Assembly: GCA_040954595.2 (NCBI GenBank)
Contig: CM082590.2
Span: forward strand, 1,302,001-1,366,000
From: Balanoglossus misakiensis
Lineage: Eukaryota > Hemichordata
DNA: 64,000 nucleotides
Direction of reading: 5' to 3'
The notes below the pieces were generated by a model. The model worked only from the letters and a program-made list of their open reading frames with translations, made no database searches and had not been told where the DNA came from. Positions 33,966-44,762 of this stretch are shown piece after piece (position 1 is the stretch's first letter; every line of letters starts with the position of its first letter). The position numbers were made by a program, and so were the translations under genes.

Positions 33966-35460
33966 GATTAATACTGAGAATCAATCACCATCTCTTCAAA
34001 CGTTGACAGTGTTCACAATGAAGTAAAGACTTATTTCCTTCATATATATTTGAAACACTATTGTCAATGTATATAACAACATATTTATTTAACTGACCAC
34101 ACTATGTTGGCAGAATTAACAGAATCTTTTTAGGACTGACAATTCTGTGAATATTTACAAAAACTATAACACTTGTGAATTCCCCCACAGAAATTCAATC
34201 AAACAATTCACAACTACAACAATATAACTGCGACACACACAAACTAAGTGTATACTATCTCATTCCTGCTCACTTCTGGAGATTCATAATTATAGCAGTA
34301 CATAAGTGCCATTGGTTTAATATTGTTTACAAACACTCTTACTTTGCAATGACCACTACATCCTTTAAGCTGTATTTGAAACAATGATGTTCGATCACTG
34401 GGGTTATTTGCTGCCAAAAGCTGTGCTTCTATAAAATTTGTAAGATTGTCAGAACAACTAGAACCCAATCTTTATTTCACAACATTGTATCTCATTACAG
34501 ATGTGTCCAGCACAATTACACAATACATTGTAACTGTAAAAGCAGTATTAACAGTAAGAGAAATGAGCTTTTCGGCAAAAATATCACTCATTATGATTTG
34601 TAGTTACATTCTTACACATTTGGTACCAAGAAATGTGTTTTATGCTTATGATAATTATAACAGTTCAAGTCACATGATAAAATGCCATGATTAAACTATG
34701 AATGTTTTATCATTTAAATGGCGGCAATTGTCATAAGCGCATGTTTCAACCTAACCTCTGTTTACAGTAGGTGCTAACAGTCAATCCCATAAGGCAGTTC
34801 ACTGTCCTAACAACGGACAAGATGGCGGCGTCCAAAATCTGTGTCGCGATGTCAGAGATCGAGAAAAGACAGTAAATTTGGTGTAATGAAGGGACAAAGC
34901 TGGACTCTATCTATCCTTATCAACTAGTTTGGGGATTCTTACATTCATACATGTACACCATTGTAAAATTGTGCCGCAAATCAGGCGCACCGTCAGAAAT
35001 ACAAAAACTTTTCAGGTGAACTGTTTAATAGTGGGCCACTAAAAGAATCATTTCTGTTCAAGATTAACTTCAGTGTGAATATTAAAATAGCACAAGGCTA
35101 CTTGTGGAAACCTAGCCCTCTCAGGCAAGCTTGGCTGTGTGTCTTATGGCTGATGCCTCCCACCACAGCAGCCCTGCTCACTCCCAATACTAGGCTAAGC
35201 TGGCGATTCCCAACCAATCTGTTGCATAGTAGTTTTGACAAGAATTTCCGTCTGTGAACCAAAACTCGTGGACCGATCGCCATTACTGAGCACACCTCAT
35301 CCATATGGGATGACCAAGTGCCTAAAAGCACCTCACAACTTGAACTTTATGCGAGGAAAGACAGTCAGCCACAGCCATTTTGAATCTCGCTCGCGCCCAC
35401 AAAATTATGTGCACTAGATGATCTGGAGCCTTTAATGTCAGTACAGTTTTTAGTTCAACA
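33966..35460. other. mostly intergenic; promoter-like stretch near 34.8 kb
   Basis: AT-rich to about 34.7 kb, then a CpG-containing stretch to 34.87 kb. A plus-strand ATG with YY1-type context occurs at 34822 (separate entry). Nothing else recognised. Confidence 0.35.
34822..34871 (+). CDS. candidate first coding exon with YY1-type start
   Basis: ACAAGATGGCGGCGTCC matches the YY1 element that often overlaps start codons in animal promoters. The frame (MAASKICVAMSEIEKR) runs to ACA|GTAAAT, an acceptable donor. Downstream exons were not found within the window. Confidence 0.25.
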
Positions 35461-38312
35461 TTACAGTCTCCGGGACTTATTCAGTGACTTCATGTACTTC
35501 CCAAATGCAGCTGATGATGGTTCATGCTCATATGTAGTATCAGATGCATCATCATCATCATCATCAATTCCAGCATTCTCACGTGGAACCGGTAGGAAGT
35601 CAATCCTGCGTTCATCTGGTATGAAGCGATCATACATTTCAGTCAGTTGCTTCAGTTTATCAGCACTTATCTCTCTCCTTGTGATGGTTTGCATTACAGC
35701 ATCTTCAACGACAATCTACAGATAAATAATATTTTTAAAAGCACAGTTAGATAAAATACAACATGCATATACAAACGTTGACTGTTGCCCTTATGGCCAA
35801 TGAATATGTATATACTAGTCACTTTCTCATATTATCGGAACCATATTTACACTGGAAATGCCAAGTTACTAAGAAAGGAATATTCCATCACCTGTGGTGT
35901 AATATTCTTCCAGGTTCCACTGTCCGACACCTCCCTTGCCATTACAACTACTTGGCCAATTTGTCTTTCTCCCTGGATGTCATGATAACCACCAATGCCA
36001 TGTATAACAATATTTCCATACTTGGAACGCAGGAATTTTCTCCAGTCACTTATGTCAGCATCACACACAATCTATTAAAATCAAAACACATCTTTCATTA
36101 AACAATAACACAGATGGTTGTGTCAACGTTTGATCACACACAACTTTCATCCTGTTTGCAGGATATGAGAGTAAAAATCTCACCAAAATAAATAAATGGT
36201 AAACACCGATTATTCATTTTGGCGAGTTTTTCACTCTTGTGTCTACAAGTGGGATGGCAGTTGTGTGTGTTCGAACTTTGATTCACTATATATCCACATT
36301 TAAAATAAAAATAAACGGTGCCTTGTATAAAACAATTAGTGAAACAAGGGCAGTGAGAGAGAGACTTTGTCCCTTTAAGTTAACCATAGAAAGAGGATTA
36401 AATCAAATGTATTGAGTGATAAGTTTTTAAATCAAGAGACAGTCAATGAAACAAAAAAGTTTACCTCAGCTTTACTATATATTGAAGAGAAATCCAGCAC
36501 ATCTCTGATACTGAAAACATCCTGTTTCTTTATTGATGATGAAATACTGGCAAACACCCAGTCTGGCATTGATTTGGAATGTCCAGCATTGAGGAAACAC
36601 ACCCGAAGATATTGAAGTGTTTCATACCTAAAAGGTAAACGTGAATACATTGTTTGATTATAAAAAATATATGCAATGAAGGTTTCACCAAACTATTTCT
36701 GAAAAGATTCCCACAAGGGAGGATTTCTGTGTGAAAGAAGTTTGCTAAATTGTTTTTTTTCTGTACTATCCTTTTTGCATTCGAATATACAAAGTATCAG
36801 TCACCTGCAAACACTAACTTAATAGTTTGGTCAACATAATTTTGTTCAAACCTCTGATTTTAATATTACGTCTAGTTTTTTTAATGATAAAATGGTAAAT
36901 TTACAAACAACTTACTTGATCACCATTTCCTTAATCCAACATACAAGCCATGTATTCTTGTTAGTACTTGGTGCATTGTCCATGAATACCATGATTTTGG
37001 TAATCCAAGAAGTATCAAGTTTGTCGATAGTATAGATAGTGTGTGGCTGCTATTCTTTGGTCCAAATCTCTCATCAAAGATGTATGTGCAGGCCTTGGCA
37101 GTATCATGCTGGATGACAGCAGCTTCATCTATGCATAGTTTCATTTTATAGTATGACATGGCTGGTTGCGGGGTTAGATGCCACTGTGGAACTGTGATCA
37201 GCATTTTGTAGTCAAAGCTGAAGCAGGCAACATACTCTGCTTTCATCTCTATCATCTGAATTTCTTCATCAATAGTTCTGTATTTCGTTTCGAGTTCTCT
37301 GATTTTCTGTTGATGAGCATATGCATTCTGACAAGATGCTTTGTAAAAGTGCTGGGCTGCCAATGCTTCTTTCTTATGTTCTACTAGATGCTTCTTTAGA
37401 CTGTCAACTATTCGTTTAAGTCTATTAAATTCATTATTTTCAGGACAACCAGACTGTTCCATTCTTTGCATCCAAGTGGATTTTGCCATGATTTCTTTGC
37501 TGACCTCTTTACATGTGTTGCAGTAGTCTGATTTGTGTGGTTGAATTGAATGATGTGGCCTGTACTGTGATAACCATCCCTCTGCTGCTCTGCTACTGAT
37601 TGTCTCTTGTCCTAACTGTTGTTGATTTCTGTTGAAAACACCCACCACAGATTGTCGCAGTTTAGTGTCATAATTATGTTCAGACACTTTGGGAACAGAC
37701 ACACAAGTAAATACTGGTAGGAAATAATACAAGGCTCCACCACTGGCATTTTCTTCTGAGCGTCCTGTTGAGTAAACATTGGCATCAACAAATTCAAGGA
37801 ATTGTTCCTTTGTTCCACTTTTCTGATTGTTGGAGACTCTCCCCTCCAGACCATGGCGAGCAGCAAATTGTCTCACTTCGACTTCGTCGTCACTGGAAAG
37901 GCCAGTCCACCAGTCATCCCAATTAAGTGAGTTGTCTGGAATGAGGACATATTTTTCTAGTTTCTCACTTATCACATGCCTTTTGGTTAGGAGGACCACC
38001 GGATTGAGAAATTCTTGGCGTTTAATGTCTCTCTGACTGGTTTTTTGATTACAATGAGTCGATTCAACGATTAAACAACACTATGAAGTACGACGTGTTG
38101 ATCATAAAAATAGATTACTTACCATTTAACTCATGGTCATGTTTTGTCAAGTCATGTGTTAGATCGTGACGGAGTGTGTAACTGAAATGAGAAACTCCCT
38201 TGAAATAGGTACCAACTCGATCGGGTGAATCATTATCTTCTGGTTCGTAGTCTGGATCCTGACTAGAAGTCTGCGATGATTCCAGAGCAGCTGACGGTTG
38301 AAGCTTGTCCAT
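35461..38312 (-). pseudogene. five-exon RNase-H/DDE-like transposase-derived gene, one frameshift
   Basis: Exons: 38312-38123, about 38031-36916, 36627-36465, 36071-35892 and 35715-35461, all with GT-AG borders; the last three joins are in phase (2, 0, 0). Motifs in order: acidic N-terminus; LNPVVLLTKRH; WDDWWTGLSSDDE; DYCNTCKE zinc-like CxxC; a coiled coil rich in Lys, Glu and His; FSFDYKM; FDERFGPKNSSHT; MDNAPSTNKN; LNAGHSKSMPDWVF; a C-terminus with DDDDDD. FDYKM and MDNA-S-TNKN look like the first two Asp of an RNase-H fold. One lost base near 37030 breaks the frame between GPKN and MDNA. The join of exon 1 to exon 2 is uncertain in phase. I know the family from marine invertebrates but not its name. 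If the break is an assembly error, the gene could be intact (about 630 residues). Confidence 0.65.
36125..36374. mobile_element. left-truncated TTAA foldback element in intron 3
   Basis: Matches 5722-6064: CACACACAACTTTCATCC, the ATTCATTTTGGCGAGTTTTT centre, and right end GAGAGAGACTTTGTCCCT followed by TTAA at 36375-36378. It sits between exons 4 and 3 of the minus-strand gene. Confidence 0.65.
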
Positions 38313-38374
38313 CCCTGCACATTCAGCGAACGAACATGTACACTGATCAACGCCATGCTGAGGTCATGAGTTAA

Positions 38375-39109
38375 GGTGGCATTGCATGAAAACTTGTGAT
38401 TTTTGCCAAATTTTACTTTTTTACATAAATCGGTAGGCCTAATACTGACCCACATCCTGACTAATACGTCTTGGCGGAAATGGTGCATAATCACCCCAAA
38501 ATAGCACTTTTCTGAATGAGTTCACAGCTTAACAAATAGGTGTCAACAATGCAAATGGCCGTTTTTCTCAGTTTGCATTTTCGCTGCTCTTGACAACTTC
38601 AGACGAAAATAGCTTCGCGCTGCGTTGGCCGAATTTGCTCAAATTTTAACTGGGGATTGTGTATGACCCATCCAACAAAACGGTATTTTTGTTAGTCGAT
38701 AAAGTGTCCCTGGCGGGAATAAACTCTGATTCAATACAACTCACCATGAATTTGATCAAATTTTACTAAAAACCTAACTTTCAAACGCTGTTACTCCTCA
38801 ATGGAAGCAGATAATGCAAAACAAAATTACCGTTTTTTTTGCACGTGTACTCTAGTTTCGAATGACATATTAAGATGCATGATGCATGGTCAACTTTTTT
38901 ACCTATTTTAAATTTAATGACATAATATCAAAAAATGATTTTTTTCACCCAAAATCGCCACCATTTCCGGGGATCAATAATATTTGCAACTCAAACAAAA
39001 GTTCAAAAACTCAGCTTCCAGAATATATCTGGTTTATGGGGGTTTTAACGTTGTCTTTGATGAGAAATAGGCCTCTAAAAAAGTCTCAACGGTTTCATGC
39101 AATGCCACC
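38375..39109. mobile_element. TTAA MITE, 735 bp, copy B
   Basis: Same 17-bp inverted ends as copy A (14314-15047), with TTAA at 38371-38374 and 39110-39113. It lies about 60 bp upstream of the ATG at 38312, so it probably sits in the promoter or 5' leader of that minus-strand gene. Confidence 0.85.
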
Positions 39110-39113
39110 TTAA

Positions 39114-39867
39114 TTGGGTCATTAATTGACCCCAAGTAAACAAGCAAAGGTCAAATAGTTTTATGTCGTGGCAGTTAAAATGATTGAAAAAACACATCAC
39201 AGACCCACTTTATTGCAGTTTCTGATACTCATTTATTTCCAAATATAATTAGAAGACCTGTTTTTCATTCAACATTATTGATTTGTGTCTCCTGCGGATA
39301 AATGTTCCCGCCAATTCTTTCTAATTATAGTCACGGTCACTCCACAGTACAGTTGATCTCACACTGCAAACTTTTGACCAAAATGCATTGAACTTACTAA
39401 TACTTGTCAGAAAATATCAGCGAACAACATTAATAAGTAAGATGCTTTGTTACAAAACTTAGAAGTAATCAAAAAAAAAAAAAAAAATCACCAGTGTGTC
39501 TTGGGTAGAATATGTGTACGTGGCGCTTAAATTGAAACTCAACATTCTTTTTCAGTGTACACGGATTTTCACTTGTTTTTCTTTTAAAATTTCTTTAAAA
39601 ATCAATCAGAAAATAACTAAAATCACTCTGAAATTAGAGTTAATATACGTACCTATCCTGTGAACGAAGTTTGGCCTTCAGTCGGGTACAATCAGGCGGG
39701 CGATCAGGCTGGCTGATTTTCTGTTACTACGAATGACGATGCGCGTATGTTCTCAGTGCACCCTTTACGTTTTAGCGTATTTGCATAACAATACAGTTAT
39801 GATTTGCATCTGATTTCTACTTACGTGCACTCCCTTATATCACATCCTACATATTGCGACATACACG
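39114..39867. other. intergenic, nothing recognised
   Basis: Contains a 5-base-plus palindrome GGGTCATTAATTGACCC at 39116-39132 and a poly-A run near 39471-39487. No coding region. Confidence 0.4.
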
Positions 39868-39909
39868 TTTATGATTGGTTACTAACTACTCTACATAATT
39901 GATTCACAG

Positions 39910-39990
39910 ATAAAAGCAATTGTGGGAATTTCAAACTGGTCCAGGGTTCTCGTTCTCCTCGCGCTGAAGCATGTTTAAGACCTCTTTCTG
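39910..39990 (+). other. exon-like unit C (81 nt)
   Basis: Homologous to A1/A2: AATTTCAAACT, GTTCTCGTTCTCCTC and GTTTAAGACC, between TTGATTCACAG and GTAAGCATGAC. Confidence 0.4.
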
Positions 39991-40553
39991 GTAAGCATGA
40001 CTTTATGTATATTACCTTTTATAGGGCATTATAGCTAAACTGATAAAACAAAAGGAAAATGCTCTGTGTCTACAACTATTTAATATTCCAGCTATCAATA
40101 CTCGTTTCTTTCCTTCAAATTCTGTATGCTTTGTCCTTGATTTGCTGTAATATGATTGTGATGACGTGAATTAACTGGACATAAATTCAGTTTGGACACA
40201 TTTAGATTTTGGCAGAATTACCCATAGCTATAATTGTATATAGGCACCTTGAATTAAATTGTTTGTGTTCCATTGGTGGGAACAGTTTGGGTACAGTGTT
40301 GTCATTGAGTGTGTGTGCATGTTTGTTGTTTACACATACATATCATTTTTCACCTGATTGCCATGTTAGATGTAGTTTCAAAATTGCCTTTTCACAGATT
40401 TCCCTGATAAGTATTCCACTGTTGTGAGTTGTCACAAAACAGCCTGACTCTACATTATACCATGTTTTGCATATTTTGACTATTTAGTATGAAATCATGC
40501 AAAACCAATGTTATATTTGGTTACTAATTAATATGCATCTATTCGATTCACAG

Positions 40554-40665
40554 GTGGTGTCTTAAATGGTCAACATTAGGCTGTGGAGGAGGGGGAGAAA
40601 ACCCTGGACGCATGATGAAGAACCTTGCGACACGACTTGCTGGCCCCATCAAATACAGCTTTCTG
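40554..40665 (+). other. exon-like unit D (112 nt)
   Basis: Homologous to B1/B2 through the GGAGGAGGGGGAGA block, with a longer 3' part. Between TTCGATTCACAG and GTAAGCATGAC. One frame is open (WCLKWSTLGCGGGGENPG...), but it is not shared with the B units. Confidence 0.4.
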
Positions 40666-40812
40666 GTAAGCATGACATTACATGATACTATATACATGCT
40701 CCATAGCTAGTTTTATGCTACCCATTCCCGTCAAATAGTGATTTCACCCTTTCAAAATTATTGGGTGGCATGCCACCACTGGTAATCATGGACACCTGTA
40801 ATAATCTCCACT

Positions 40813-43379
40813 TGGTAACCGTTATGTAGTGCTATCCTCCATGATCAAGAAGTGGATTACTTATAACTATTTGAATAGGGGATCTTCTTGTATTTACAGT
40901 ATAGGGGAAGTAATTCACAAATGTTTGTATTTATATATATTGTTTATTAATGAATGTTATGAAAAAATAAAGATAATCAAGGTGGTTCAATGCTACTTTT
41001 TCACTTAAGGGAAAAATATGCCAAATCAGTATACATGTACCTTATGATGATTTCGGAGTCCTGTATTTTTTCAGCTTATATCATGAATTATCTATTTGTT
41101 ATGCTTCTTTGGTCTGCTCCACATTTAAATAATTGATGAAAGTGATGGCCGATTTCTTTAAAATTTACCATGAAGCTTCCTATGGGTAAAATAAATTGGT
41201 TTTGTTTAAATTGTTCCAAAGTTTGCGTACTTGTAACTTTTGGCAATTTTTACCATTTTTTGGTTGCAAATCGTTTTCTTAAAAAACCACTTGTCGGATT
41301 GCTTTCAAATTTGGTTGGAACGTTCCCAGGGGTTACCCAAGTAAGATGTTGTAAAATATTAGTGAAATGTTTATATTTGTGTCCTTGGGGGCAATTTTTG
41401 CAATTTTACATAAAAAACTACTTGTCCAGTGATTAAGTTGTACTTAGGTTGTGATTGTTGATAAAACTTTTTTACAATAAAAATCTACTGAGAAAAAACA
41501 TTAAGGTTTACTATCTTAAATAGTTTTGGCTGAAACTACTTTCATCAAAAATGCAGAAACGTTCAAAGCATAATAATCTGTTGCTGTAAGTCGCAATCTC
41601 TCCTCTCACCTACAGTGGGAGGATAATAAGACAACATCAATAGTTCACTAAACTGTGATAATAGGAGTGATAAAACTGGTTTCAATTTAGAAGGTAATGC
41701 TTGGGCCAGGAACAGAGATGAGTAAAACTGACATTAATGAAACACATCCCATCCATCCATCCATACATTCATCAACAGCGATTTCTTAGTGCTTTTTGAA
41801 CAACTTGGCCTAAGTGTAGTATAGTTCCTAAATGTAAGCCACTTGCTTTCACAAAACAATCCAATTTCGCCACCAATGAGTGGCAAGAATTTCCCTTTTT
41901 TATATTTTGAGCTGAATCTGAAACCAAAATTACCATCAAATCATCTGATGTGAGGTTAGCGCTTTAATGTTGATATTTAATATTTGTAATTAGCCAAAGT
42001 TATGAGTGCACCCGTCACCCAGCAAATTTGATAAAATGCTTCTCATAGGTATAGGTATTGAACTCCTTTCAGAAATAGGTATGAACATTTTGAAAATATT
42101 TTCACTGACACATTTCAGACTGATTTCTGAATTACAGAGAAATGAAGACTTTCTCATTCTACTGTAATGAAGACATTTGCAGACACAAGAAATAGTCTGA
42201 ACATAATCAGTATATTACAGATAAAGTGAAGGTACCAAAAACTTAGTGACTATTGTTTGCAAAAATTGTCCCAAGTAGCTTTGAGTGGCAAAGTGTGATG
42301 ATTTAGAATGGAAAAAGACAATACCAATTTCTAGCTCTATCAGCATCGCAAAGGTTATCAGATAGGGTGATTGGCAATTGTCTGTTTCTGTCAACACTTC
42401 TAAAATTTTGTTGAAATTTGCATATGTATAGTTTGTAACAAATTTTTGCTGTTTTGGGAAGGAAAAAAGGCTTGTCAGATTACTTTGAATTGGCAGGTTC
42501 CTGGGGATGACACAAGTTGTTTCTTCAAAATGTAGTGAAATTTGCATATTTTAGGGGAAATTTTTCTGAAAATGTTTAGCCTATTTCTCTGAAATTTAGT
42601 ATGCATCTCCATGAGATTTGTGATATACTCTGCAACTTTGTATTTGGGGGCAGTTGCCTTTTGTATAAAAAAAATCTTATCAGAATATGCATGTCTGATT
42701 GCCATGTCCATATGGGTGATCTCATTTTGTTTACATCATGACAGAATCTGTACAGTTTTAATCATGATCTTTAAAATAGGTATGTCTTATTGTTTTGATC
42801 TATGGTGAGAATGGTCCCTCGGTGATCTTAGTCAACTTTATTGAAATTGTGCTGAATTTTGCATTATTTTATGTCAGAGTTTGAAGAGTAGTCATCTTCC
42901 CTGAAACCACTTGATCTAATTTAAATGTCAAATAGTGGAAGTACAATTTGCGTATTTGTTGAATTGGGGATATTGTTGCAGTTTTTGAAATTCAAGATGG
43001 CTGCCAACCTCTGTGTTAACTCTATGGAAAAAACAGTTATGTAAATAATTTTCTAAAAACAAGGCGGTGAACAACACATTTTCTTTGTTTTCAAACAGTA
43101 ATTGATATAGCTATCATTGTTTCTGAAAATCTAAACTTGTAGGAATACCTTTTCAATCTCCAGCATCAGTCTTATTTCTTAGTATTGACACAAGTTGTTT
43201 AAAAGATGTGCAGCTTTTGACTTCTCACAGGCTTACACTTTGTTATTAATATGCATCTCTATTGGTATTGTTTTGTTATTTAGGCGCTTGGGCCCCTAAT
43301 TGTAATTGATGGAGTTTTTCCATGAATTTTTGCTCGTCTAACTCTCAAACACGGTCACACCTACGCTTTTCAAATTTGT
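40813..43379. repeat. old degenerate repeat modules
   Basis: Loose recurring phrases (ACCACTTGTCGGATTGCTTT near 41287; CTTGTCAGATTACTTTGAAT near 42470; GGAACGTTCCCAGGGGTTAC and CAGGTTCCTGGGGATGACAC) suggest decayed tandem modules of about 200 bp. A short (CATC)n lies at 41750-41764. No coding region. Confidence 0.35.
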
Positions 43380-44210
43380 CATAGCTGTCCAGGCCAATGA
43401 GTAGACAACTTGAATGTGTAATTAGTCATGTGACCTGACATCCATATTCAGTTGAAATTTTAAAATTGACTTAATTAACATATGAATCATAACATTTTAG
43501 GGCTTTTCTCAAGCTTGGTAGACCATAAAGCCAGGATCCTATATGCCAAAATTCAAGGTCCTGGGGTCCGGCCATGTCGATTTTAAGAAGATTTTCAAAG
43601 CATTGTTTTCAATATTTTTTCCATGGACCCAAGCCATAGACCTTTACATCTACCGTTAAGCTATGGCCACATTTTATTCTGCAATTCTGGTCTATACAAT
43701 GGTCCTGAACAGCTAGTGTCTCTGGCCAGTGAGCAGCATAGGACCAAAATAAAAATCCAATTCTTGGGGTCCCCTGAGACCCCTGCATATCTCATGAAAT
43801 GTTTGCATATCTAATGTTGGGTTAACCGAAAGTGCTAGAAGTCTGGTTTTATTGGACATGGACCAGTATGGGATCAAACATTTTGCCCAAATTTTAATTG
43901 ACCTAGGATACCCTTTGAACTAGTTTCAAATATCTCAGCAGATAGAGCAGATTTACCTTATTATGTGCTTAACTAACTCCAGACTAACCAATGGTGTTAG
44001 AGGTCTTGAAGTCTTGTTTGTGTTGGACTTGAACCAGTAGGGGATAAAAATTTTGTGACATAATTTCCGGTGTCTTTGGATGAACGATGACATTCTGCAT
44101 ATTTTAGCATCCTCAACAGATACAGCCATAGCATCCAGAACAGTGGATTTGTCGTGTCTATCACTATTTGCATGGGCCCAGTCAATGCTGCTTATAGCTT
44201 TAACCCTCTT
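43380..44210 (-). repeat. diverged relatives of the 18.6-19.3-kb tandem modules
   Basis: In reverse orientation the phrases ATTGGACATGGACCAGTATG, TTTGCCCAAATTTT, TATCTCAGCAGATAGAGCAG and CTAACCAATGG match the reverse complement of the 18561-19300 modules. Confidence 0.5.
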
Positions 44211-44762
44211 CTTCTTCTTCCCCGAATTTTGACTAGGTAAATCTGGAAAATTTCAGCAGCTACAGGGCTCAAACTTGGAATTGTGATAGATGCCAATCAT
44301 GCATTGAACTTTTGAATTTTTAATTGGTCATGTGACCTGGCTTCACAAACACTGCAAGGCCATTCAAGTTCAAATTTGGTGTGTAATATAAATGTCCTCT
44401 GCCCTTCAAAGTTCAAAAATAAAATCATGAGCGATCATTTGACATTGGCTGCCATATTGGATTTTCAAAAAATCTCACTAAATTTCAAAAAATAATTTTC
44501 TCCAGAACCAGCAACTACCAAGTCACTGGATTTGGGGACACCTTACCAATGTCTGTCAAGTTTGCGAAGCACATTGTGATTGGTCTAACCTTATGTCGGC
44601 CATATCACTACATTTCACAACTAAGACACTGTGTATAGCTTGTGACTCGTATGAGGACTTTAGAGTAAGACACAGCCTATAACCATCCAAGCTAGTGAGA
44701 CAAGGATTCTGCAAAAGAAGTTCAATGGAAGATATAGTGAAGTTTCCAAATATGACACGTCT

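Larger units (their letters stand above)
39868..40812 (+). repeat. diverged third exon cassette
   Basis: Alignable along introns and exons to the 29.6- and 32.5-kb cassettes: GATTGGTTACTAACTA, GTAAGCATGAC, CTATCAATACTCGTTTCTTT, CATTATACCATGTTTTGCAT and CATTCCCGTCAAATAG. It is shorter and older. Carries units C and D. Confidence 0.7.

Noticed and set aside
40554-40665. GENPG in unit D resembling a 2A ribosome-skipping motif
   Set aside because: It lacks the D-x-E-x-NPGP core, and the frame is not conserved in homologous units.
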